Origin: an uncultured Holophagaceae bacterium
Lineage (GTDB): Bacteria > Acidobacteriota > Holophagae > Holophagales > Holophagaceae
Direction: 5' to 3'
Length of the DNA stretch: 33,419 bases
NCBI GenBank assembly: GCA_903840385.1
Contig: CAIMFT010000131.1
Location: forward strand, 1-33,419
The notes beneath the pieces were generated by a model, which was not told the DNA's origin, made no database searches, and saw only the letters and a list, made by a program, of their open reading frames with translations. Every line of letters starts with the position of its first letter. The stretch's first letter is position 1. This document shows, in pieces, positions 24,091-32,103 of this stretch. A program made the translations under genes and the position numbers.

Positions 24091-25645
24091 TATTTTGTGC
24101 TTCCGAGGACGTCTGGAACCGCTCCGGCTCCAAGCCGTGCTTCTTCACTTTGTAGTTGAGGATGCGCTCCGTGGTCTGGAGCAGGCGGGCGGCCCGGGCC
24201 CGGTTGCCTCGGGCCGACTTGAGGGCATCCTGCAGGATGTCCCGCTCGAAGGCTGAGACCGCATCCCCCAGGGCCTGGGACGGCAGGGTCCCGGAGACCT
24301 CGGCGGTCTGTAGGCTGGGCGGCAGGTGGTGGCCATGGACCACGCCCCCCTCGCAGACCAGGACGGCCCGCTCCATGCAGTTCTCCAGCTCCCGAACGTT
24401 GCCGGGCCAGTGGTAGGCCACCAGCATGTCGATGGCGGAGGTGGACAGGCGGCGCACGTCCTTGCGGTGGCGGGCGGCGTATTTCTCCACGAAGTGATCA
24501 GCCAGTAGAAGGATGTCGGTGTTCCGCTCCCGCAGGGGGGGCAGGAAGACTTCAAACACATTGAGGCGGTAGTAGAGGTCCTCCCGGAAGAGGCCATTGA
24601 GGGTGGCCGCCTCCAGGTCCCGGTTGGTGGCGGTCACGAGGCGCACGTCCACCTTCACAGGCGTGACCCCGCCGAGCCGCTCAAACTCCCGCTCCTGCAG
24701 CACCCGCAGGAGCTTCACCTGGGTGGCCGGACTGAGCTCCCCCACCTCATCCAGGAAGAGGGTCCCGCCCTGGGCCAACTCAAACCGCCCCAGCTTCTGC
24801 TTGCGGGCATCGGTAAAGGCGCCGGGCTCATAGCCGAACAGCTCTGACTCGATGAGGTTCTCGGGCAGGGCCCCGCAGCTCACCTTCACGAAGGGCTTGT
24901 TGGCCCGGGGGGAGCTGTAGTGGATGGCATGGGCCACCAGCTCCTTGCCGGTGCCGGACTCCCCCCGGATGATCACGGTGGTGCTGGCGGGCGCCGCCTG
25001 GGCCACCAGGTCGTAGACCCGCTGCATGGCGTGGCTGGTGCCGATGAGGTTCCGGAGCTCGTAGCGCTCCCGCAGCTCCTCACGCAGCTGTCGGTTCTCC
25101 TCCAGCAGGCGCTGGCGATCGGCGGCCACCAGGCGGGCCACCTTCATGGCCATCCCCACCATGGACGCCGCAATCTGCAGGAGCTTGGCCTCGCCGTCGT
25201 AGTCCCGGGCGGCGTCGTAGGGCGTGGTCAGGGAGAGGGCCCCCACGGCTTTGCCATCGACAAAGAGGGGCAGGCAGAAGAAGCTCAGCTCGCCCTTCTG
25301 GCGGCGGTGCTCCCGCAGGATCCCCGTGCGGTCCAGATAGAGGGGCTCCTGGCTCACCTTGGGAACGACCACGGCCTTGCCGCTCTTGAGGACCCGGCCT
25401 GTGACCCCCTCCCCAGCCCGGTAGCGGGCCCGCTCGATGGCCTGTCGGCTCAGGCCCCGGGAGGCCTCCAGCCGCAGCTCACCACTCTCCTCTTCCGCCA
25501 GCATGATGACGCCACTGAGGGCACCAAAGGCCTCCGCCAGGATCTCCAGCACCCTGGGCAAAGCCGCCCGGATATCGGAGGTGGACAGGGCCTGGCTCAG
25601 CTCCACCAGGGTGGTGAGGTTGCGTGGATCCTCTGGGTTCGCCAC
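24074..25645 (-). CDS. GAF-AAA+-Fis sigma54-dependent activator (NifA/FhlA-like)
   Basis: A 523-residue enhancer-binding protein. A GAF domain (about 15-170) and a helical linker lead to the AAA+ domain, with Walker A GESGTGKE (228-235) and Walker B GGTLFLDE (293-300). The sigma54-contact loop reads GAFTDA (275-280) instead of GAFTGA. A Fis-type helix-turn-helix (GNRARAARLLQTTERILNYKVKKHG) ends the protein. The start is a GTG at 25645 with GGAG seven bases upstream; the nearby ATG is out of frame. It lies just upstream of the sigma54 promoter of the ammonium operon and is its probable activator. No receiver domain is present, so the signal is likely a ligand or protein contact at the GAF domain. 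Confidence 0.92.
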   Translation of the reverse strand: MANPEDPRNLTTLVELSQALSTSDIRAALPRVLEILAEAFGALSGVIMLAEEESGELRLEASRGLSRQAIERARYRAGEGVTGRVLKSGKAVVVPKVSQEPLYLDRTGILREHRRQKGELSFFCLPLFVDGKAVGALSLTTPYDAARDYDGEAKLLQIAASMVGMAMKVARLVAADRQRLLEENRQLREELRERYELRNLIGTSHAMQRVYDLVAQAAPASTTVIIRGESGTGKELVAHAIHYSSPRANKPFVKVSCGALPENLIESELFGYEPGAFTDARKQKLGRFELAQGGTLFLDEVGELSPATQVKLLRVLQEREFERLGGVTPVKVDVRLVTATNRDLEAATLNGLFREDLYYRLNVFEVFLPPLRERNTDILLLADHFVEKYAARHRKDVRRLSTSAIDMLVAYHWPGNVRELENCMERAVLVCEGGVVHGHHLPPSLQTAEVSGTLPSQALGDAVSAFERDILQDALKSARGNRARAARLLQTTERILNYKVKKHGLEPERFQTSSEAQNITKLS

Positions 25646-25661
25646 ACATGCTCCAGGGCTT

Positions 25662-25711
25662 GAATTACAAAATTGTAACTTATCTTAGGTATTCTTACAA
25701 TTTTGTAATTC
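25662..25711. promoter_or_regulatory. Perfect palindromic operator pair upstream of the sigma54 activator gene
   Basis: A perfect 17-bp inverted repeat (25662-25678 and 25695-25711) surrounds a 16-bp spacer. Each arm itself contains the dyad TTACAA-N2-TTGTAA, so there are two complete sites with centres 30 bp apart, on the same helix face. The first site ends 20 bp before the GTG start. Binding here would cover the likely promoter or ribosome site, so autoregulation is expected. Confidence 0.75.
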
Positions 25712-25764
25712 GTCCCATCAAGCAGAAGCATAGCAATGGAAGCAGGCTACTTACCGACGATCGC

Positions 25765-27606
25765 CTAGGTTGCCCAGGTGTTGTCGCTGGGGCGCCGCTC
25801 GGACTTCTTGCGCTCGTTGGTGTCGAGCACCCGCTTCCGCATGCGGATGAAGTTAGGGGTGACCTCCACCAGCTCGTCGAGCTCGATGTACTCCAGGGCC
25901 TGCTCCAGGGTGTGCTCCCGGGGCGGGGTGAGGCGGGTGGCCTCGTCGCTGCCGCTGGCGCGCATGTTGGACAGCTTCTTGCCCTTGGCCACGTTCACCA
26001 CCAGGTCATTCTCCCGGGCGTGCTCGCCCACGATCATGCCCTCGTAGCAGCGGACGCCCGGGTGCAGGAAGATGACACCGCGCTCTTCGAGGTTCATGAG
26101 CGCAAAGCCCACGGTCTCGCACTGCTCCATGCTGATGAGGACGCCGTTCTTGCGGCCCGGCAGGTCGCCCTTGTGGGGGCCGTAGTGGCTGAAGAGGCTG
26201 TGGATGATGCCCTCGCCGCGGGTGTCGGTCATGAACTCACTGCGGAACCCGATGAGGCCGCGGCTGGGGATCTTGAAGTGGAGGCGCAGGCGACCACCCT
26301 CGTTGCCCATGTCCTGCATCTCGGCCTTGCGGTTGCCCATGTGCTCCATGGTCACGCCCATGAAGGCCTCGGGGATGTCGATGGTGACGTCCTCGTAGGG
26401 CTCCATCTTCTCGCCGGTGACCGGGTCGATGTGCAGGATCACCTCGGGACGGCTCACGCAGAGCTCGAAGCCCTCGCGGCGCATGGTCTCGATGAGCACC
26501 GAGAGGTGCAGCTCGCCGCGGCCGCTCACCTTGAAGGCGTCCGGGGTGTCCGTGTCCTCCACGCGCAGGGCCACGTTGTGCTGCAGCTCCTTGGTGAGGC
26601 GCTCGCGGATGCGGCGGCTCTGGACGTGCTTGCCGTCCTGGCCGGCGAAGGGGCCGGCGTTGACCATGAACATCATGGAGATGGTGGGCTCGTCGATGTC
26701 CACATACTCCAGGGCCACAGGGCTGGCCGGGTCGGCGATGGTCTCGCCCACGCGGATGTCGGCGATGCCGGCGATGGCAACAATCTCGCCCGCACTGGCC
26801 TCCTGGAGCTGGACCCGGGTCAGGCCCTCAAAGCCGTAGAGCTGGGAGATCTTCTGGGGCTGGACGGTGCCATCCCGCTTCACCAGGCCCACTTGGTCGC
26901 CCACCCGGATGCGGCCGTTCACGATGCGCCCGATGCCGATCTGGCCGACAAAGTCGCTCCAGTCCATGAGGGTGACCAGCATCTGCAGGGGGGCGTCGGG
27001 GCTCCCCTTGGGATGGGGGCAGTGCTTGACGATGGTGTCGAAGAGGGGGTCCAGGGTCTCGCTGGCATCATTGATATCCAGCATGGCGTAGCCCATCTTG
27101 GCGCTGGCGAAGACGCAGGGGAAGTCGAGCTGCTCCTCGGTGGCTCCGAGCTCAATGAGGAGGTCGAAGACCTGATCCTGGGACCAGACCGGGCGGGCGC
27201 CGGGGCGGTCCACCTTGTTGATCACGACGATGGGCCGCAGGCCCAGGGCCAGGGCCTTCCGGGTCACGAACTTGGTCTGGGGCATGGGGCCGTCAAAGGC
27301 GTCCACCACCAGCAGGACGGAGTCCACCATGCTCAGCACGCGCTCAACCTCACCACCGAAGTCGGCGTGGCCAGGGGTGTCCACGATGTTGAAGCGGTAG
27401 CCGCCCCAGTGCAGGGAGGTCGTCTTGGCCAGGATGGTGATGCCGCGCTCCCGCTCCTGGTCATTGCTGTCCATGGCCCGTTCCTGGACGCGCTGGTTGT
27501 CCCGGAACATGTGGGCGCCCTTGAACAGGGCATCCACCAGGGTGGTCTTGCCGTGATCAACGTGGGCAATGATGGCGAGGTTGCGGATCTTTTCAAGGGC
27601 GGACAT
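25765..27606 (-). CDS. typA: Translational GTPase TypA/BipA
   Basis: A full-length 613-residue EF-G-like GTPase involved in ribosome assembly and stress adaptation. The G motifs are intact: AHVDHGKTT (G1), RGITI (G2), [14 protein letters not shown] (G3), [10 protein letters not shown] (G4) and FASA (G5). The C-terminal half shows the BipA signatures [20 protein letters not shown] and [19 protein letters not shown]. The ATG at 27606 gives the standard N-terminus ([14 protein letters not shown]). A TAAAAT -10-like box lies at 27657-27652 on the minus strand in the 146-bp gap shared with the divergent pilus gene, with no good -35 partner. Confidence 0.97.
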   Translation of the reverse strand: MSALEKIRNLAIIAHVDHGKTTLVDALFKGAHMFRDNQRVQERAMDSNDQERERGITILAKTTSLHWGGYRFNIVDTPGHADFGGEVERVLSMVDSVLLVVDAFDGPMPQTKFVTRKALALGLRPIVVINKVDRPGARPVWSQDQVFDLLIELGATEEQLDFPCVFASAKMGYAMLDINDASETLDPLFDTIVKHCPHPKGSPDAPLQMLVTLMDWSDFVGQIGIGRIVNGRIRVGDQVGLVKRDGTVQPQKISQLYGFEGLTRVQLQEASAGEIVAIAGIADIRVGETIADPASPVALEYVDIDEPTISMMFMVNAGPFAGQDGKHVQSRRIRERLTKELQHNVALRVEDTDTPDAFKVSGRGELHLSVLIETMRREGFELCVSRPEVILHIDPVTGEKMEPYEDVTIDIPEAFMGVTMEHMGNRKAEMQDMGNEGGRLRLHFKIPSRGLIGFRSEFMTDTRGEGIIHSLFSHYGPHKGDLPGRKNGVLISMEQCETVGFALMNLEERGVIFLHPGVRCYEGMIVGEHARENDLVVNVAKGKKLSNMRASGSDEATRLTPPREHTLEQALEYIELDELVEVTPNFIRMRKRVLDTNERKKSERRPSDNTWAT

Positions 27607-27752
27607 CGGGCTCCCGGGGGCGGCCAGGACAGAGCTCTGGCAGAACCCTCGATTTTACCAGAAAGCACGGTCTTTTCCGAGCGGTAATCGCTATCCCCTT
27701 CCCTTTGCAATCAGGAGGTCTAAGATAAGCGAACCCCAAGCGGGAGCGATCA

Positions 27753-28985
27753 ATGCACATCAACGAGCTGCTCACGGTGGTCTGCGAGCAGGGCGCCAGC
27801 GACCTCCACCTCAAGGTGGGGAACCATCCCATTGCCCGAATCCGGGGCAAGCTGACGCCCATGACCCAGTTCAAGCGCCTGGTGCAGGAAGACACCATCG
27901 CCATGGCCTACGCCATCATGGCCAGCGACCGTCAGAAGGGTAAGTTCAAGGAAAACTTTGACATAGACATTGCCTACTCGGTGCCGAGCCTGGGCCGCTT
28001 CCGGTGCAACATCTTCAACCAGCGGGGCACGGTGGGCCTGGTGCTGCGGGTCATTCCCCGGAAGATCTTCACCATCGATGACCTCATGCTGCCCAAGGTC
28101 CTGAAGACCATCTGCCAGGAACAGCGGGGCCTGGTGCTGGTGACGGGCACCACGGGCTCGGGCAAGTCCACCACCCTGGCGGCGATGATCGACCTCATCA
28201 ACGCCACCCGCACCGAACACATCCTCACCATCGAGGATCCCATCGAGTACCTGCACCGGGACAACCTCAGCATCATCAACCAGCGAGAGGTCGAGGCCGA
28301 CTGCAAGAGCTTTTCCTCTGCCCTGCGCGCCGCCCTGCGCCAGGACCCGGACGTGATCCTGGTAGGCGAGATGCGCGACCTGGAGACCATCGAGACCGCC
28401 CTGCACGCCGCCGAGACCGGCCATCTGGTGTTCAGCACCCTGCACACCCTGGACGCCACCGAGACCATCAACCGGGTCATCTCCGTCTTCCCGCCCCACC
28501 ACCAGAAGCAGATCCGCCTGCAGCTGGCCTCGGTCCTCAAGGGGGTCATCTCCCAGCGCCTCGTGCCCCGGGCCGATGGCCAGGGCCGGGTCCCTGCGGT
28601 GGAGGTCATGGTCACCACCGAGTCCGCCCGCGCCTGCATCGAGGACAAGGAGAAGACCAAGCTCCTCAAGGATGTCATCGCCTCCGGCACCGCCCAGTAC
28701 GGCATGCAGACCTTCGACCAGAGCCTCTACTTCCTGCTGCGCCAGGGCCTGATCACCGAAGAGGAGGCCCTCCTCCGGGCCACCAATGTGGGCGAGTTCA
28801 AGCTCCGCCTGGAGGGGGTGCTGGCCACCTCCGACATGGCCAAGTCGAACATGGAGCGCGGCATGGCCATTGCCCAGGGTCCGGGGCGAGAGTCCAGCCT
28901 TGCCCCCTCCCCTTCCCTGGCGCCCCCGGGCATGCCCCTGCCCATGCCCCCGGGCCCGGAAGTGAAAATCACCTTGGCACGGTAG
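27753..28985 (+). CDS. Type IV pilus retraction ATPase, PilT/PilU family
   Basis: A 410-residue hexameric secretion-type ATPase for pilus retraction. Motifs: Walker A GTTGSGKSTT, the Asp box ILTIEDPIEYL, Walker B DPDVILVGEMRD, and the His box GHLVFSTLHTLDA. The PilT hallmark AIRNLIRE near the C-terminal domain is absent; the region reads DKEKTKLLKDVIASG, closer to PilU. A Pro-rich tail of about 35 residues, not typical of either protein, ends the sequence. Start ATG has GGGAG upstream. It is divergent from typA. No other pilus genes are in the window. Confidence 0.9.
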   Translation: MHINELLTVVCEQGASDLHLKVGNHPIARIRGKLTPMTQFKRLVQEDTIAMAYAIMASDRQKGKFKENFDIDIAYSVPSLGRFRCNIFNQRGTVGLVLRVIPRKIFTIDDLMLPKVLKTICQEQRGLVLVTGTTGSGKSTTLAAMIDLINATRTEHILTIEDPIEYLHRDNLSIINQREVEADCKSFSSALRAALRQDPDVILVGEMRDLETIETALHAAETGHLVFSTLHTLDATETINRVISVFPPHHQKQIRLQLASVLKGVISQRLVPRADGQGRVPAVEVMVTTESARACIEDKEKTKLLKDVIASGTAQYGMQTFDQSLYFLLRQGLITEEEALLRATNVGEFKLRLEGVLATSDMAKSNMERGMAIAQGPGRESSLAPSPSLAPPGMPLPMPPGPEVKITLAR

Positions 28986-29033
28986 CCTTCCTTCCCCTAT
29001 TCTTGCTTTCCCACCCCTTACCCGAGGTTTCCG

Positions 29034-29309
29034 ATGATCAAGATCGACATCGCCAATTCGCTGATGAAGGTTCACCCCTGCTCCCGGGCCACCGCCCTGC
29101 AGGTTGTTGATCTCCTCACCGAGCGCCTCAAGGATGCCCTGCTCAACGGGCACCGCATCGAGATCCGCGGCTTCGGCGTCTTCGAGCCCCGCCCCCGCAA
29201 GCGCGGCATGGGCCGGAACATCAAGACCGGCGCCAGCGTCCAGATCCCCAAGGGCAAGAGCATCCGCTTCAAGCCGGGGAAGGACCTGCGCGAGATCGAG
29301 GTCAAGTAG
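29034..29309 (+). CDS. HU/IHF-family DNA-bending protein
   Basis: A 91-residue nucleoid protein. The N-terminal helices (SRATALQVVDLLTERLKDALLNG) form the dimer base. RIEIRGFGVFEPRPRKRGMGRNIKTG and IPKGKSIRFKPGKDLR make the DNA-embracing arms and the saddle. The arm begins GRNIKTGASVQIP, nearer to IHF than to classical HU (GRNPKTG is the shared theme). The subunit type cannot be fixed from this alone. It lies 48 bp after the pilus ATPase gene and may be cotranscribed. Confidence 0.9.
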   Translation: MIKIDIANSLMKVHPCSRATALQVVDLLTERLKDALLNGHRIEIRGFGVFEPRPRKRGMGRNIKTGASVQIPKGKSIRFKPGKDLREIEVK

Positions 29310-29310
29310 G

Positions 29311-29333
29311 CTCTCAGTGCTGCGCACTGAGAG
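29311..29333. repeat. GCTGCGC-core hairpin, copy 1
   Basis: A 10-bp perfect stem (CTCTCAGTGC and its complement) with a 3-base TGC loop, directly after the HU/IHF-like gene. It is followed by ACAGTGAAAAGCAA, which recurs after copy 2. No U-run follows. Confidence 0.7.
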
Positions 29334-29361
29334 ACAGTGAAAAGCAAGGGACACATCCTTG

Positions 29362-29634
29362 ATGGACGAAGTTCGCCTGCGGCCTGAGGTCACCTATCCC
29401 AACCGCGTGCCCATGAAGATCATCGGGCGCCAGGAGGAGTTGCGCCCCGAGATGGTGATGCAGACCATCCTGGCCCACCTGGGACCCCAGCCCGAGGGCG
29501 AGGAGCAGCACCGGTCCTCCTGCAAGGGGGCCTTCATCAGCTACACCTTCTGGGTCACCCTGCCCGACGACCAGGCCGAGACGCCCCTGCGAGAGGCCAT
29601 CCAGAAGTTGCCCGGCGTGGTGATGCAGTTGTAG
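29362..29634 (+). CDS. DUF493 (YbeD-like) small protein
   Basis: A 90-residue protein of the DUF493/YbeD family, an ACT-like alpha/beta fold of unknown function. Recognisable parts are the N-terminal YPNRVPMKIIG, the central SSCKGAFISYTFWVTL and the C-terminal LREAIQKLPGVVMQL. The ATG at 29362 is used; a TTG directly before it (29359) is better spaced from the AAGGG upstream and may be the real start. It lies downstream of the HU/IHF-like gene, separated by a hairpin. Confidence 0.8.
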   Translation: MDEVRLRPEVTYPNRVPMKIIGRQEELRPEMVMQTILAHLGPQPEGEEQHRSSCKGAFISYTFWVTLPDDQAETPLREAIQKLPGVVMQL

Positions 29635-29664
29635 GGGTGGGTTCCGATCTAGGGCCGTGCTTCT

Positions 29665-29685
29665 GAAAATCGCTGCGCGATTTTC
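29665..29685. repeat. GCTGCGC-core hairpin, copy 2
   Basis: A 9-bp stem (GAAAATCGC with its complement) and TGC loop, followed by ACGGGGAAAAGCAA. The stem differs completely from copy 1, but the core and the tail are shared. Confidence 0.7.
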
Positions 29686-29745
29686 ACGGGGAAAAGCAAA
29701 GCAAGAACGGCACTGAAAGCGTGCTTCCCAGGCAATTGCTCTACG

Positions 29746-29766
29746 GAAAATCGCGCAGCGATTTTC
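29746..29766. repeat. GCTGCGC-core hairpin, copy 3 (inverted copy 2)
   Basis: The exact reverse complement of copy 2, 60 bp downstream. The two could also pair with each other over a long range. It lies between the DUF493 gene and the convergent asnS. Confidence 0.7.
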
Positions 29767-29769
29767 TAT

Positions 29770-29790
29770 CACACGGGCGCAGCCCGTGTG
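29770..29790. repeat. GCTGCGC-core-like hairpin, copy 4
   Basis: A 9-bp stem (CACACGGGC with its complement) around GCA, three bases after copy 3. It shares the GCGCAGC heart but has different arms. It sits 16 bp beyond the asnS stop codon and might help to end transcription, though no U-run is present. Confidence 0.65.
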
Positions 29791-29806
29791 CGGTTACGGA
29801 TGCCCG

Positions 29807-31108
29807 TTAGGGCCTCAGCGTCCCCATCATCCGCGGATAGGGGATGGTCTCCCTAACATGCGGCAGCTTGCACAGCCATGCCACGGCGCGCTCGAGGCCC
29901 ATGCCGAAGCCGGCGTGGGGGACGCTGCCGTACTTGCGGACGTCCAGGTACCACTCGTAGTCGGCCCGGGTGAGCTGGTGGTGCTCGATCTGGTCCAGCA
30001 GGTACTGCAGGTCGCTGGCCCGCTCGCCGCCGCCGATGACCTCGCCGTAGCCCTCAGGGGCCAGCAGGTCGGCGCCCAGGGCCAGACGGTCATCCAGGGG
30101 GTCCGGCTCCATGTAGAAGGCCTTGAAGGCCCGGGGGAAGCGGTGTACCCAGAGGGGGCGGTCCGTGGCGTTCATGAGGATGGTCTCGTCGTCGTTGCCG
30201 AAGTCCTCGCCCCACACGATGTCACTGCCCAGGGTCTTGAGCTTGTCCACGGCCTCGGAGTAGGTCATGCGGTCGAAGGTGGTGTTGAGAGCCAGCTCCA
30301 GGGGGGCGGTGTCGCGCTCCAGAATCTTCAGCTCCTCCTGCCGCCCCTCCAGCACCCGCTGGATGAGGAACTTGGTCATGCGCTCGCCCAGGACCATGAC
30401 ATCGTCCAGGTGGGCGAAGGCCACCTCGGGCTCCACCATCCAGAACTCCGTGAGGTGGCGGCGGGTCTTGCTCTTCTCGGCCCGGAAGGTGGGGCCGAAG
30501 CAGTACACCTTGCCGAAGGCCGCGATGCCCGGCTCCTGGTAGAGCTGGCCCGACTGGCTGAGGAAGGCCGTGCCCTCGTGGAAGTACTCGGTACCGAACA
30601 GGGTGCTGGTGCCTTCGCAGGCGCTGGGGGTCAGGATCGGCGCATCCAGGAGGGTGAAGCCATCGCTGTCAAAGAAGTCCCGGATGCCCTTCACCAGGGT
30701 GTGCCGGATGCGGAGGATGGCCCACTGGCGGCGGCTCCGCAGCCACAGGTGGCGGTTCTCCATGAGGAACTCGGTGCCGTGCTCCTTGGGGGTGATGGGG
30801 AAGTCGGTGCTGCCCCCGATGAGCTCCAGGGCCTTCACCAGAATCTCGGGCTGGCCGGTCCGGGGGTGCTGCTGCACCACGCCGGTGAGGGCGATGGCGG
30901 ACTCCTGCGTGAGCTTCCCGGCCAGCTCATAGGCAGCGGGGTCGGCCTCGGCGGCTCCCACCACGCACTGGACGAAGCCGGAGCCATCCCGCAGCTCGAT
31001 GAAGCGGGTCTTGCTGGTGCGGGCATTGCGGACCCAGCCCCGCAGCCGGACAGTCTCGCCGATCTGGTCGGCGAGGAAGCGGACTTCGGTGAAGGGGGTA
31101 ACGCTCAC
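29807..31108 (-). CDS. asnS: Asparaginyl-tRNA synthetase
   Basis: A 433-residue class IIb synthetase that charges tRNA-Asn. An N-terminal OB-fold anticodon-binding domain (about 15-105, VRLRGWVRNARTSKTRFIELRDG) precedes the catalytic core. Motif 2 is FRAEKSKTRRHLTEFWMVEPE-like with the conserved arginine, and motif 3 is GFGMGLERAVAWL. The FDRMTYSEAVDKL and GEDFGNDDE segments distinguish AsnRS from AspRS. The start is a GTG at 31108 with a strong AGGAGG seven bases ahead; no ATG gives this N-terminus. It is convergent with the DUF493 gene across the hairpin region. Confidence 0.96.
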   Translation of the reverse strand: MSVTPFTEVRFLADQIGETVRLRGWVRNARTSKTRFIELRDGSGFVQCVVGAAEADPAAYELAGKLTQESAIALTGVVQQHPRTGQPEILVKALELIGGSTDFPITPKEHGTEFLMENRHLWLRSRRQWAILRIRHTLVKGIRDFFDSDGFTLLDAPILTPSACEGTSTLFGTEYFHEGTAFLSQSGQLYQEPGIAAFGKVYCFGPTFRAEKSKTRRHLTEFWMVEPEVAFAHLDDVMVLGERMTKFLIQRVLEGRQEELKILERDTAPLELALNTTFDRMTYSEAVDKLKTLGSDIVWGEDFGNDDETILMNATDRPLWVHRFPRAFKAFYMEPDPLDDRLALGADLLAPEGYGEVIGGGERASDLQYLLDQIEHHQLTRADYEWYLDVRKYGSVPHAGFGMGLERAVAWLCKLPHVRETIPYPRMMGTLRP

Positions 31109-31176
31109 GGGGCCTCCTGGGCCAAACCCCTATTGTGACCGGGGAAGGCCCCAGGCTCCAGTGGGATGCCCCAGGC

Positions 31177-32103
31177 TCAGGCCGGGGTCCGCAGCTTGCC
31201 AGAGATCACGCCCTGCATGCCCTTCAGGTGGACCATGACCCGCTCCAGCTTCTGCCGGGCGATGTCCTGGTACTGCATCTGCTGGATGAGCACGAACACC
31301 GTGTCCTCGAGCTCCTGGTTGGTGCGCTCCAGGTCCACGATGGCCGCTTCCTGGCCCCGGAGCTTGCCCAGGCCAACCTCGTGCTTGAGGTAGCCGATGC
31401 TTTTGAAGGCCCGGTCCGTCCCCGCCAGCATGGCCTCCACCCGCTCCATGACCTTGCCCATCTCCTGCTCGGTGTAGTTGATGGAGCTCTCGATCTGGGG
31501 GAGGATCCGGTTCTGTTCCTGCCCTGTGTCCTTGGTGGGGGCCAGCTCGATGAGGCGACGCAGGTCCTCGTCCAGGCGCTCTTCCAGGTTCAGGGTGGCG
31601 AGGGCCTCGCGGCCCGCCACGTTTCCACCGCCCAGGTTGGTGACGATGGCTGCGTCCAGGATGGTGATGAGGCGCTCCCCCAGGGCAATGAAGCCCACGG
31701 CCCAGGCGCCATTCACCCCTGCCAGCATGGGGCTGGCGGTCACCAGGGCCTCCGGCTGGACGCTGATCACGGCGTCCACGCCATCCACCAGCAGGCCCGT
31801 GGCAGTTCCCGCCAGGTCCAGGACCAGGATGGTGCCGGTGCGCGCCGCGTCCAGGGGGGGGAGGGACATGCGCTCCCGCAGGTTCATGATGGGGACCACC
31901 CGCCCTCTGAGCTCGAGGATGCCCTCCACGGCCCGGGGCATGTGGGGCAGTCGGTTCAGCGGGCGCAGGGGGGTGATCTCCGCCACCTGGGCCAGGGGCA
32001 GCCCATAGGACCGATCATCCAGAAAGAAGGTCAGGAACCGCTGGGGGGCGGCCTCAGGGTCGCGGTCACCGGGCCGGGACAGGAGGCCGTCGCCTGGGTT
32101 CAC
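31177..32103 (-). CDS. CheW-domain protein with CheZ-like C-terminal segment
   Basis: A 308-residue chemotaxis protein. Residues about 22-170 are a CheW-type domain (FFLDDRSYGLPLAQVAEI, GILELRGRVVPIMNLRERM) that couples receptors to CheA. The C-terminal third is helical. It ends with QYQDIARQKLERV, where Asp280 and Gln284 match the spacing of the catalytic Asp and Gln of the CheY-P phosphatase CheZ (QDLTGQ). Whether it dephosphorylates CheY is unproven; similar QD-x-x-RQ motifs also occur in receptor-like proteins. The start is a GTG at 32103 that overlaps the cheA stop (GTGA), so CheA and this protein are made together. Confidence 0.82.
   Translation of the reverse strand: MNPGDGLLSRPGDRDPEAAPQRFLTFFLDDRSYGLPLAQVAEITPLRPLNRLPHMPRAVEGILELRGRVVPIMNLRERMSLPPLDAARTGTILVLDLAGTATGLLVDGVDAVISVQPEALVTASPMLAGVNGAWAVGFIALGERLITILDAAIVTNLGGGNVAGREALATLNLEERLDEDLRRLIELAPTKDTGQEQNRILPQIESSINYTEQEMGKVMERVEAMLAGTDRAFKSIGYLKHEVGLGKLRGQEAAIVDLERTNQELEDTVFVLIQQMQYQDIARQKLERVMVHLKGMQGVISGKLRTPA

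Noticed and set aside
25624-27687. Plus-strand open frame of 687 codons opposite typA
   Set aside because: Antisense of a universally conserved GTPase; low-complexity product, no ribosome site.
29311-29333. Classical rho-independent terminator after the HU/IHF-like gene
   Set aside because: The stem is good but no U-run follows on either strand, and the core recurs in other hairpins; listed as a repeat.
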